A stretch of 64,000 nt of DNA, from positions 17,191,501 to 17,255,500 of the forward strand of contig JALDNG010000022.1 of the NCBI GenBank assembly GCA_024349245.1, in the 5' to 3' direction. Each line of letters opens with the position of its first letter. Position 1 is the stretch's first letter. The stretch is from Neodontobutis hainanensis. Taxonomy: Eukaryota > Chordata > Actinopteri > Gobiiformes > Odontobutidae. A program made the translations under genes and the position numbers. The notes beneath the pieces were generated by a model. It did not search any database, was not told the origin of the DNA, and worked only from the letters and a program-made list of their open reading frames with translations. Below are positions 1 through 13,100 of this stretch, piece after piece.

Positions 1-113
1 ATGTGTTGCACTGCACGAGGCAAATGGTGTTCACACCTGATATTGACTGGTTTTCTTATATCTCAGCTTATGAAAAAAGCACAATAAAAGTGTTTAAATT
101 TTGTTCAGTATGT
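1..113 (+). mobile_element. Tc1-like transposon, 3' remnant
   Basis: The first bases repeat the end of the Tc1-like transposase reading frame also seen near 7940-7980 (tgttgcactgcgtgaggcaaa) and run on to the tail (gtttaaattttgttcagtatg) also seen at 8168-8190. It is the 3' terminus of a copy that begins before the window. Confidence 0.75.
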
Positions 114-1000
114 CTCGTTACATTACAACATAATGTTATTTTATATAGTGACTTACACTTTACAACTTTAAACCCAACACAAAGCAGTATAATGTATTCA
201 AACAGAGGAAGAAGTGCTAATTGCATTTAGTTAAACTTCAGTTGAATATTGTGATTCAGGTCTATGCGTAGTCCTCAGCCCACAGTTGAGTTTATTACAG
301 TAATCATCAGCTCCTGTGCGACCAATCAGACGTGGGCTTTGTGCTCGGCCCACACAGCGCTGTCTCCGCCACAGCGCAGCCAGACTACTGCTGAGCAGGT
401 GAGGAGAGCCTCTTGACAACTTCCTCTCAGACTCCCTGGGGCCCGTTGGCCGGGGTGAATCTTTTGTCATCCTAAAACAAGCTTAGGCCTGCTGCTCCTC
501 CACTCGCGCCTGGAGTCCTGCAGACAGAGCCAGAGAGGGGGAAATAATTAAAGACACTTTATGTCAAGAGCGGCTTTCTAGAGGGAGTCCGGGAGGCAAC
601 AGGGAGGGATACCGCAGCCTGAAAAGAAAGATGAGAGTGGGAAATGGGGGAGAGGCACAGCAAAAAGGTGACAGGAAAGAGAAAGAGAGGCGGAGCAAAC
701 GTGAGTTTCCTGTCCCCTCCTCTGCGGCCCCCCCATCCTTGGCTCAATTAGCAAAGCAGCAGGTGCTCCAGCAGCACAACAGATCTGCTCACTGCAAAGG
801 CTCAAGCTTTGCCTTTCTTCCCTACTCTTTTTTTTGAGATGACCTGCAAATGTGATACTTCACACCCCGAATAGGCTCGCTGTTTCATCCACCAATTTCA
901 GAGGTGATAATTTAACTTTTACCCGAGCAGCTCTCCATGTCCCGCTCCTGCAGCTCCTCTCTCTTTTGTCTCTCACACAGTCTTTTTGTGTCTTCACCAG
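114..1000. other. dennd1b intron (end of an upstream intron)
   Basis: This is noncoding. Bases 290-830 are clearly GC-richer than the surrounding intron, with purine-rich stretches (610-700). I find no exon that matches DENND1B and no RNA gene. Confidence 0.6.
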
Positions 1001-1126
1001 GTGTCCTCTCTGAAGAGCAAGCTGAAAAAGCAGTCCACGGCAACAGGAAGTGGTGTGGCCCGGGCCTTCATGAGAACGCAGGCTGCTCTGTTCGGGACGT
1101 ACAGGGATGCCCTCAGATATAAACCT
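1001..1126 (+). CDS. dennd1b: dennd1b exon a (late DENN module)
   Basis: Acceptor cttcaccag precedes 1001 and donor GTAAGA follows 1126. The exon is 42 codons, phase 0 to 0, and reads VSSLKSKLKKQ, then TGSGVARAFMRTQAALFG, then YRDALRYKP. This is the basic segment and the start of the dDENN part of DENND1 proteins. No exon for the preceding part of the DENN module is visible in bases 1-1000. Confidence 0.93.
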
Positions 1127-4100
1127 GTAAGACTCACATACAGTTGTCACAAGCATTTATGTCACAAATCTCCCTTTTAAGCACATTACCAGTCATTATG
1201 AAAAAGTCTTACATGTTTCCAATATTGGCATAATTCTCACTTTCCTGGAAAAGCTGGAATCTGGATCGGTCTCGGAATATTCATGAAGAAAAAGTAAAAG
1301 GCCCTGTAAGTTTGTGTTATCCTAGAAAATAATTTCATTACTAAAATGTTTCCTGTTGTCCCTTTTGAGTAAAAGGTTTTAGTCCTGCACTGTCCTGGCA
1401 GGATTTATTCATTAAATTCTCTGCAGAAAAGGGAAGAGTGACAACCCTGATTTATAATTTGTTTTCTACATTTCTTCATTTATTCTTCATTGAATTGGAA
1501 CCAAATGTGGTTAAATTTGCCTTCAGTCCACTCGCACTGAGCCTGTTTTGGCTGAAGGTGAGGGTGTGTTTTTAGTCGGGAGCGGAGTTAAGGTGGGCCT
1601 GTCTGAGGCAGTGAAATGTCAAAGGAGCTCAAAAGAGTCAGGACATTCCTTTTGAAGATCCCTTTTAGCCACCTTTGGTGTTTTACTCTGCTTTACTAAG
1701 CCCCTCTAACGTGTCTTTGCTGGATCTTTTCTGCTTATCAAGTGTGAGTCAGAGCAGCGCCGACTACAGCATGTCCTGTTTGTCAAATAGCGAAGCCTTT
1801 GTTCCTTTGGCTTTGAGATTAATTGGACTTTGTGGACTCCCGGAGTCAAGATGCTACATTATTGATGCTGTCTCTCTTTTCTCTGTATACAGGCAGTATA
1901 TGAACAAACTGCCTCCCCTCTGACACAAGCGTTGAGACGCAGAGTGTGTGCGGCTGCACAACACACAGTCATTTCTCAGTTCACTCACGCCCGCGCAAGC
2001 TTTTTAAACCAGGATCTGTTTAAAATCCTTGGAGTTTACATAGATGAAGCATGCACAAACTGCACATGTGCCTTCATCAAAATACTGATTATATACCCAG
2101 GGATGTGATATTTTTGAGACATGAGTTGTTTTGAGCAGCTTTTCCTTGAGGCAGCTTTGCAGTGTGCTTCTCGTACGCACCCATATGCTTCAACAGAAGG
2201 AAGTGTGGATTCTTGCTAAGAGTCTTGCTGAGTTGTAAATGAAATAATACTGGAAAATGATAATGAGTTGAACAGCTATCAGCTGATTACCACAGTATTT
2301 CTTAAGTCATCAATTTGAGCTAATGGAGATGTTCCCCTCAGCGCTTCTCACCACCTTAACGCAGCACATGTGTGTCTCCAAGAAGAAGCCAAAATAGCGT
2401 TTACAATTACTTTTTACAGCTGTGAATGGAGCCTGGTTGGATTATAGATGCCAACAGTTCAGATGACATGACCAGATGTCAGAACTTAGCGGGCCATGGT
2501 GTGTTTAATTATAGTCTTAACAGAGAGACAGTGTGAACTCCAAACTTAAATTTTACTTGATGTTGTCTCCGTCTCCAACATTGCTTTCTGTTAAATGTTG
2601 CAGTAGACAGTTTAGCTGAATTAACACTGTATTTTTGACATTACAAACTGCTGAAGGACAAGTGTTCTTCATTACATCTACAAACTAAATGTATTTATAT
2701 ATGTTTAGCACGCCTCACAGCAAGAAGGTCTTGAGTTCAAACCCCAGCCGACTCAAACACTCTTTTCTTTCTGTGAGGAGTCTGCTTGTGGATCCTCGCC
2801 GGGTACTCCGGCTTCCTCCCACCGCCCAAGGTGATATAGGTTAATTGGCAAATGTGTCCCTAGTGAATTAATGTAAGAGTGAATGGTTGTCTGTCACTGT
2901 CTGTCTCTAAATGTCAGACCTGTGACTAACTGGCCACCGTCCAGTTTGTACTGGACATGTCCTGAAAGGCAGGGTTAGGAGCAAAGAACAGCATTCTCTA
3001 AAAACTACACACTGCACCTTTAAATAAAGTTGATCTAAGACCTATCCAAGATTTAAAAGATGATTTTCTTTGTATAGAATAATTGTTTAGTTAAGTTAGG
3101 ACTTAGTGCAGTGATTGTAAATGTCCCTTCTTCTTCCATGTACGGTACCATGCTTGTCTCGTTTTTTAAAGGTTTTGGTTTCAGTTACTATAGTCCTTAC
3201 AACAACAGCTATGCTTCACTAAAAGTAAAAGCATTACCATCTAGTCTTGATTCAGTCTTGCCCTGTCGTGGTCTTTATTTTATTTATATGTTTATTTAAT
3301 AGGGACAGAACAAAAAACATTGTTACAGCTTCAAGTGTAACCGATGCTATATCCATCTAGCTAAGAGCAAATACAGACCTGGTCCCTGACACACAACTGA
3401 CAGTGACAAACACATTAAACATACAATGCATACAATACAGAGTATTTCCATTACTTTGGATTGGAATGGATCAGTTGATCCATGAGATAGTTCCTTAAAG
3501 TAGATAATTGTCAGCATGTGTCAAATTTGGAGAAGCAGACAGTGATGCAATGACGTTGTCCCAGTGACAACACACTTGTATAACAACTTGAATGTAAAAA
3601 GTGTGTACACCATAGATTTTTTTTAATTTTATTTGTTGTTCAGTCCTAGCGCATAGCAATTACCATATATCGGCTATATATTTAAAAAAAAAACATTGAG
3701 GAAGAAATGCGTTTGTTTCATTTGTTTAATTTGTTTTGTTTGTGACGTCGCTCCTGTCTGGTTTTCCAAACTGTGGGAATGCTGACAGCTATCTACTATA
3801 GAGAATAATGTAGCTATCAAAAAGTCTATAAGAGAACCATATTTATTAAATACTGAACAATAAATTCAATAACAATACATTTTAATACAAATGCATTACA
3901 AACACTAGTGTTTTCTTGTTCTCCTTCTCCAGTAAACTAAAAGACTTTCTTCGTCTTTGAGTTTGCTTGGAAAGTTTTTCAGTTTGTTGGTGGCCTTTGT
4001 ATACTCTACACAATCTCTACAGCAAGGTCCGAGGCTGTGAAGATGATTAAACTACAATAAAGCCTCTTTTATCTAGGTTTTTAACCACAAAATATGCCTT

Positions 4101-7100
4101 AGAAAGTTTTGGTGATGTAAGTGGAGCATACTTCCTGTGATGTAATTTGGGCCAATGCTATCACCCGCCGCCCTTCGCTGAAAATGAGGTTAGTCTTTAG
4201 TGTTATTAAGTTGTTTTTATGGGCCACATTGTGTTCATAGCCTGGAAAAGACAAAGCCCATTGTTGTTTCTTTTTATTCTAGAGGAATGTAGAGAATGAT
4301 ATGAAATGTGCGAGAATTATGTTAATTATATGAGGGCCTGAAATGGAAATGACTGAGCCGCCTCTTGTGATTGGCCTGCAGTGGTTTTGTTGTCATGCTC
4401 TGTGTCTATAGCTCAGAGGCCGACTCATGATGTAACGGAGAGTAATAGTGTGATAATGTTTTCACGTGGCGTTTAGTGGGGCACTTTTTCCCCTCTGTTG
4501 CTTGCAATAGGATTTTGTTTTTATGTTATTCTGTACTTTCATCTCCCCCCTTTCCCTTTTCCTTCCTGTCTCAATTATATATTTTTCTCTTCAAGGCTAA
4601 TTCCAAACACAAATTAAGAGATCAGTAGTAACAGATACTAATTAGAGTGGACTATTCCAGTACATAATGGTAAAAAGCATACTTAATATACATTTCTAAC
4701 CAAATATCTATTTTGAGTTTGGATCATTTGTATAAAAAAGCATCAAATAAAACTTCCTGTGGCTGGCATCTGAACTGGGAAAACACATAATAAATGGCTG
4801 CTGTGAAAAAAAAGGCAGCCAAAATGAAGAAATCCAAGTTGTTTATTAAATTTTTTGCCAATTACCGTATGTGTGTCCTCAGGGGGAGCCGATCATATTC
4901 TGCGAGGAGAGCTTTGTGAACCACCGCTCGAGCACCATGAGGAGCTTCCTGTCCATGGCTGTCAACCTGCAGCTCTTTAAACAGGTAACACACTGTCTCT
5001 GGAGGTGTGGGCTTTAAATGGGCTGTAGCTGGACTCAATGGGACAGTTTGAGATTTCATAAATGTGGTTTAATGGGTACTTTAATGGGAACTGCTTGCAT
5101 CACAGTAATGTTATGGTCCTCTATATGACACACACTGAAACAGATGCTAAAATACTTAATAATATATCCTTATTAAAGTTAGCACCAGTGGGATCAGTGA
5201 GTAGGAGTCATGTATTTCTTGATATGTTTAGATTCAGCCCCCTATGGCACCAAACAGATTTGTGATCTTAGTGGAACGTTCCTGGTCTAAGTTTTCCTCA
5301 GCTTTCCTCTGCCAGCTTGGACATTCAAATAATAATAATGATGATATAACTGCATCAAATTTATATAGCGCTTTTAAGGGGAGGCAAAGACGCTTTATAA
5401 ACATACAATACATACACCAGACAAAAAAAACATAAAAACAAAACAACATATTGCAAAGGAGATGATGACAGGTTGTCACATTTCTTGAAAAGGTGAGTTT
5501 TTAACTGTTTCTTAAATGTTTCCAGTGAGTCAGAGGTTTGGATTTGTAGAGCGAGGGATATTATCATATTATTATCACAATATTCAACATGGATATCTCA
5601 TATTGTATGTTTTTCTGATATTGTGCAGCCCTAAATGACACACACTTAACCATGTACTGCTTGAAAACATAACATTTAACTGGTTGCTACAGAGGAAATG
5701 TACACAATATATGAAAGATGTAGAAAACATAAGCCTTTAGAAAATATGAATATAACAACACATAATTTGTTCAAACATAATGTCTCCAAATTGGGACAGT
5801 GTGGACAGTCTTCTGGTAATGTTTCATCAGTAACTCATAGAAACCCTTTCACAAAATCCTGAACTATACATAATAAAAAAAATGGAAGCCTCATTTTACA
5901 TTTTTTACCTTATTATTGTAAATTGTTTTTATTTTCGGGTTTGTACTGGTTGTGTCATGAAATTAAATTAAATCTTCTAGGATTAATCTCTTTAATCCTA
6001 GACTTGTACCTCTACTTGTCAGTTTAGTTGAGGTTGTATTTCTTTTTTTTTTTGTTGTTGTGCACATTTATAATTAATACCTTTCTTGTTTTGGCCTAAG
6101 TATGTCCTAATCTTGGTCGGGTCCTGGTTGTGCCCAGGGTTTAGAACCTGTTTCACTTTGTTCCGATGTTGATCCCATTTGGACGCCCTGCACATGGCTC
6201 TGCTTTAGTCCTGTTGTAGTCATAGGTCAAATTCCAGGCTAATCGGCAATTGAGTAATCATTTATTTATGCGTTTAGTCTTTGCAGTGTCTGGTTTAGTT
6301 ATGCTTTAAACCTCATTCGTCTTGTGTCCTTAGATTAGTCCTCGTTTAGTCTTAATTTAAACCCACTATAGCTTTAGTCCTGATGTATTGTATATTGTAA
6401 AAATAACTGACAGCCTCATTAAACCACAGATACTTTAGTTTAAATTGTTTGTTGTGCTGCATTAGATAGCAATGGATACCAGTGTGTTTATACACTACAG
6501 TCTGTAAGTGTGTGTATTTGTGTGTGAGTGTGTTCTACAACAGTATAAATCTAATATAATTATGTCCTCGGTGTAAAGCTGCAGTTTAAACAGGAAAATG
6601 AACAAATCTCCCTTGACCCTGGAAACTGTAGAAATATCAGGCATTATATTTGACTTAAAGTGTGCAAGCATGACTGTCTCCCATGCTCTGAGTATTTTAA
6701 TGGCTGGCTAAACACCCACTGTCACTATACATCACAATTTGACAGATGCACAGCTCTGCTTGTGCGAGCTATAAGCACAAATAGAAAAAGATGAGTGATC
6801 GCTTACTTGGTGCAGTGTCCTCTCTCATCAATGTCAAGCTATTTTTAGGCTGTTTATGCTCAGTGTATCATGAATGGTATCTTTCTTACAGATAAAAGTT
6901 GCACCAAGGGGAAAGTTAGTGTTTTGTTTTGACAGTGCAGTTGTAAAAGGATTGTTCAGTATTTTTTCACTGGGGTTTTGTTTAGGTTTTTTATGAGTTG
7001 GAAGTGCAATATCTACATAATTGTCAGTGCAGTAGTTTGGAAAAGCAGAGAATAGTGATATACAAGTTTTCAAGTTATGTAGTACTGTATGAAGGGCAAA

Positions 7101-10100
7101 AATATATTTATAGCACATCACAATGTCCTACCTATCAGTTCAGTTGTGCTGCATAAGTGGTATATAACAGAGTTTGTAATCTTTATTTTCAGTATAAGTT
7201 CACAAATCAACATACATTTGCAGTGTTCTGTGGTGTTTAAAACATATTTTCCACTGGCCACAAAGGGATTGTTATGTTGGTATGATTTTTAATAGTTAGA
7301 AAGTAAATGCAGAACTCTGAATTACATATCACTCTGGCGTTAACAGTTGTTTGCTGTAAATAAATATTGTTCACAAATCAGTCTAAATCTGTGTTAGTCA
7401 ACACTTTTCCTTTGCTGAGATTATCCAGCCACCTCACAGGTGTGGCATATCAAGACGCTGATTAGAGAGCATGATTTTTTTCCCTTAGGCTGGCCACAAT
7501 AAAATGCCACATTTCCCCAAGTTCCCTGCTATTAGCATGCAGTCAGAACGCTCCCAGGAATGTCCACCAGAGCTGTTGCATGTGAATTGAATGTTCATTT
7601 CTCTGCCATAAGCCGACTCCAAAGGCGTTCCAGAGGATTTGGCAGTACATTCAACCTACCTCACAGCCGCAGACCATGTGTAACCATATCAGCCCAAGAC
7701 CTCCACATCCAGCATCTTCACCTCCAAGATCCTCTGAGACCAGCCGTCCGTACAGCTGCTGCAACAATTGGTTTGCATAACCAAAGACTTTCTGCAGAAA
7801 CTGTCAAAAACTGTCTCAGGGAAGCTCATCTGCGTTCGTGGTCCTCATCGAGGTCTCGACCTGACTGCAGTTTGTTGTCAGAGTGGTCCATTACTCCACA
7901 GGCCATAATCAAGAACCTGATCAACTCTATGCGAAGAAGATGTGTTGCACTGCGTGAGGCAAATTGTGGTTTACACCAAATATTAACATTTTTTTGTTCA
8001 GTGAAACTACACACTTTACAGTGGCCTTTTATTGTGACCAGCCTAAGGCTCTCTAAACAGAATCTTGTACCACACCTGTGACGTGGATGGATTATCTTGG
8101 CAAACGTGAAGTGCTCACTAACACAGATTTTGACAGCTTTTTAAACAATATTTGAGAGAAAAAGGGTGTTTAAATTTTTGTTTAGTATATGTAAATTTTG
8201 TCTCAGCCAGCCTTGTGTCCCATTTATGCTTTACTTGCACGACAGCAAAAAGGCGAGCCAGTGTTTATTGCTGCATCTTGGCGTTACATCAAAGTGATTT
8301 TAAAGTGATTTGCAATACAAAAGCCGCACAATCTTTTTTTTACACAATGGCACAAAAATGAAAAAATTAAACCAATTAGCTAATGGATAATTCGCTACAG
8401 TTGTGGTGTATTAAACAAATCTGATTCTTGTTTTAGTGTTTAAACTGCAAAGCACACACCTACTTGAGGTAGTTTAATTATAAACTCTAAACTTTATCGA
8501 CTCTAAACGGCTGTCCCGTTTAGAGTTGTCTCTATGTGTCTCACTTTTGTGATGTATTTAGTTGTACCTTCCAGTTCCCTCTCCTCATGTTAACACTCCA
8601 TCTTTTTTTACAAAGTGAGAGGTAAAAAAGACTGAAATGCAATGAAAAAGTAAGCATAAATGTGGCCAGTGTCTGTGGCTGACCTCATGACTCCATCAAA
8701 GTGGAACAAAGTGGACTAAATGTTTCCCAATACGGCACTTTCTGAGTCTTCCACTGACTTCACTGTTATTTAACTCTTTAATCTGTTGTCGTATACCCTC
8801 AAGATTGTCAAGGCCCAAAATGTTAATACATTTCCAAAAGATTCTTTATACAATCCATATTACTCGTGCTTCTCCAAAATGCAAAGCAATTTTTAACTTT
8901 ATGAAAACACAGATTTTTTTCCTCAGTCCTCATCTTTAATGATATAGCTAATGTTATGCCCTTTTCCCATCTAAACATTATGTCTTTTAATCTTCAGTAT
9001 GTAACCTTTATGCATACAGACTTAAAACTAGTTACTCAGACTCTACTGCAGCTTCACTGTGCAAGTGTGTGTGTTCATATCACTGAAAGTGTGTTTGTGT
9101 GAGCAGGTATACTTTATTTATGTGGGGTTACATGAGCTTTCGTTAAATCACTCATGTATTCTTAATATGTTTTCCCCCACAAATCCCTTTAGCGGCGGCA
9201 CTAAACTTAGCCAAGTGCAAAGACACCTCTGGCTCCAGAGAAAATATCCAGTGGCCCCTTGAATTTTTCTTTGCGCTCTCTGACCCGTGATAGCAGTGTG
9301 ATTTACCCCGGAGAGTACAGCGCAGCAGCCCTCAATCAGCCTTTTGTTTCTGTGGACGCCGCGGCCCATCTATAATTTTCCCAGGCAGAGCAGATAGCAG
9401 GCCGCAGTTCAAAGCGTCCTCCCGGCTGGCTGCTGCCTCAGCGGTAGCATTGGGAAACAAACCCTTATCTCCTCGCCTCCTCTCCGGCGAGGGGGATGGG
9501 CCGCGCTTATCTGTTCCACTCCTTTTTTCCTCCAAAGTGAGAGGGGCCAGCGATCCGCCCGAGTGCTGCTCCAGCCATGACCCTAGTCCACTCCGAGTCC
9601 TGCAAATAATACTCAACATGCATGGCCACACACGTCCAAGCATAAATTCTCAGATACATTTTTCACATTCTGTGCCTGGAGTGGCTGGATTTTTTACACT
9701 ACTTCCTCTCTGTTTACTAATTAATGGATTTCTTTTTTTTTGTACCACATACAATGAGAGCATGAGAGCGTTCACAAAGTTAGTAAAGCAATAATAAAGT
9801 ACAAAACATGTTTATATTTTCATTTTATTTATTTTCTCATGAGTATGTACATGTGATATGTGTGCAAACATACAAAATAAAAAGAGAACGCAATATTCTC
9901 AAAATGTATTATTATTAACTTATCAATAACTATCTATGATAACTAAATAATAACCTGATTACACATACTATAAAGCCTCTATACTAGACTTTAATCATTA
10001 ACATTTTTGCCTAAGTCTGTGGGATAAAGTTGGTGATGTGTAAAAAAAAAAAAAGTCTCTGGTTACAATTAGCCATTGTTTGTTTTCTCAGTGCAGCACA

Positions 10101-13100
10101 TAAGGTGAACAGTATGGGAGTTATTTCCCAGGGGTAATGTTGACAGAGAGAAACATCAGGGTGTCATGGTTGCCATTTAAGAGAACGGGCGGTTGGTGTA
10201 AACAAACATGGTGCTGTGGTGCCACATAGCACCACTAAGACTCAACTTAAAACTATAAATTATACAGTCAACATTATTTATGTTCTTTCTAAGAATTAAA
10301 CCAATTGTAGACATTTTCATTGCCAGCAGTGTTTTTTTCAAACCAGATAAGAGTTAAATTTGAACCTTGTTTTGTGGTTTGTGCACCATGCTGCCTCACA
10401 GGTGCAGGAAGCAGAGGTGTTACCTGGGTTGAAGGTGTTAGCATCCTAGCAGGAAATTGGTTTTCCTCAGGTACCTTTTGCTCAGATTTTGTTTTCTTTA
10501 TAGTCAAGATAACAACTTTTAATGTACTTGTTTTAGAGGCTCCAATGTAATGCCATTCCTCCAAAGACACTGAGCTCAAGAGGTGATTACATTGAGAAGA
10601 GATATTAAAATAAAGGAGAGATGGGCAGCTAATTATAATGACTGACTCAGATTTATGACCTAAGCAAAAACAATCTGTAAAAAAGATGTAAGATTTTACA
10701 AATATTTGCTACCTTGACTTGCCATTTCAGCTTGTCTTGATCAAACAGTAAGGCAGGGTTTATGACACATGCAACAACCACAATTATGGGCAGCTGAGGT
10801 TAAAATGTGTTATGTTTTTCAATCAACTAATTCAGTCTATGCATTCAGTTTTGATAAGCAAACTATCTTCTCATCTACTTTTCTCAGCAGCAATCTTTTA
10901 TTATCAGTGCTTTACAATTGCACAAGTTAATACTCCCCTTCTCCTTATACTTTTTTTTTTTTTAACCTCGGCTAATCTCAGCTCATAACAGGACAAGTGG
11001 AAAAAAACTTCCCAAAGAATGTGTGCCTGTCAACATTAACCTGCTTTCAATCAACTATCTTCTGCTGCGTGAGCACTCAACGACTCACTCTGCTGCGTAA
11101 CTATTGCCAATATTTTCTCCCCTGACGGCAAACTTTTATTGACTTTTGTGACACTACAGATGAGTAGCAACCTCCCATTTCCTGTCTGGATACTTGTGAT
11201 GGTGGGCTTTTTGAGGAAAGACTTAAACATACAGGTTTTTATTAGCTCTTGGTTTAAGGTTTGCCGTTCCAATGACCAAATTCCTTTACTTAAGTTTAGC
11301 CAAGATTGTGTAAACCCCAAACTTTAAAACCTCCCTCTAAGAACCCCATTGCTGACGTCACTTACGCTCCATCCCCCTATACTTACAGTTTATAGGGTAC
11401 AATTCAACAAATGAATCCCAGACGCCAAAAATCATTTCCCCTCTGCTTGTCCTGTAGAGTATTTGTCTATAAAAGAACCCCTGCAGAGACCCTATCCCAC
11501 TTCTTGGCTTGGCAGTTCCAGTGCGGAGAGAAACCTCGCCTGCTCTGACCGACTTATGAATGAGTCAGTGTGCTGCTGCGAGCCAGATGGGATACCTCTG
11601 CCTTTTCTTCTGTCGGCAACAACGGCTGCAACAGGAAACAAATTGACATGTAGACACGTTTAGGACTCGTTGTGCCTGGATCTGCTCTGTGTTTTTGGCT
11701 CTTTTGCACTCAAAGTTGGACATCGGTTTATCAGTGCTTCTGTATTGTTTCATGTTCTTTTTGAGCACACAATATCGTACAAAGGTGTAGGACTTACTAA
11801 TGAACTAAAATGATTCATTATTAAGTAGCATATTCTTGCTGGACTATCATAGCTGTTTGCATGCTTTAAAATGGCACTATATTAGAAAAACATGAGATAT
11901 TCAATGTTGAATATTGCAATTATTTGACTTGTGATATTTGGATAAATTTTTGACGAAGATAATGTTAGAAATAAAACTAAACGAAACAAGACTTTTTGAA
12001 CTGACAATTATTTCAATATTTGCACCATAGGACTCACTGTCAGACCCAAGGCCAGTAGTAATGCAATACTTAGTTATTGAATTAGATTTTTTTTACTGTG
12101 CAGCTCAACTCTAAAAAGGAGGAGTTAAAAATGGCAGCAGAAGAATAATTATGGTAGGGCAAATGAAGCCCATTATTTAAGTTACTGTCTAAGAATCATT
12201 GTGGTGGGGGCACCCCAATGGGTCGTGGTGAAAGTCATTTCTGTCTCTTGTCCTTGTCTACACGGACTGTAAAATAAATAAATAAAAACACGTTGAAGTG
12301 GTGGTAGAGCTACCAACTTGCTGTTTGTGAGTCAAGAAATAATGTGTTAGGTCAAGACGTCAAAATTAAAAGAGACACAGAATATGTCACCAGGAGAATC
12401 CCAGAAGAAGAGCAAGTCGACTGAGAGCAGTGTACCAGTCGATCGTCTTGAGGTAGAGGCCAGGGCCCGACAACCACGCTGATAATGGAGCTGGGGGGGG
12501 GGATACCCCAGTGGAGCAGACTTAAAGCAACGCAACATGGACTATTTCTTTTAACACAAGATGTTGCCACAACAGCAACAAACTTGCCCAATCTTTAAAT
12601 ACCGGAGTGGATTATACACATACTGTTACACATTTGCTCAGAACTACATCGTAAAAACCAAAATCTGTACTCTGCTTATAGTGCTGGTACTTATTATCCA
12701 AATATCATGTGTAAGAATATTTTGTGAAACGACTACACAAGTCATACTAGGAAAAGGCACAAATAGGTAAAGCAATAGTCTGACTCATAGCATTGCAAGA
12801 AGATTTAAGAAAATTAAAGAGAAGAATCTTAAGATAGTTATTAGTATATAAATATATGGTTGATCATATGTTTCAGAAAACCTTCTCTTAATTTATTCAC
12901 AGTTACTCAAATAGAGCAAGCCAAATGTAACCCGCTTACATCCCACCTCTGCTTCTGTTTGAGTGAAGATGCTCCTTTCTGCGTGCCCACTTTAAAAACA
13001 AAGCAGTGAGCCCTTGTGTTGTATCTGAGGCGTGCGCTGATCACAGTCTGCTATTGTTGAGTAATGTCTAATTAAGGTCCACAGAGAGGCAGGTAATCCG

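Larger units (their letters stand above)
1127..4882. other. dennd1b intron, 3.8 kb
   Basis: AT-rich intron. It holds a degraded SINE-like repeat (2705-2960), a LINE-type 3' tail fragment (about 3280-3430) and ordinary low-complexity A/T runs. No other coding potential is seen. Confidence 0.6.
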
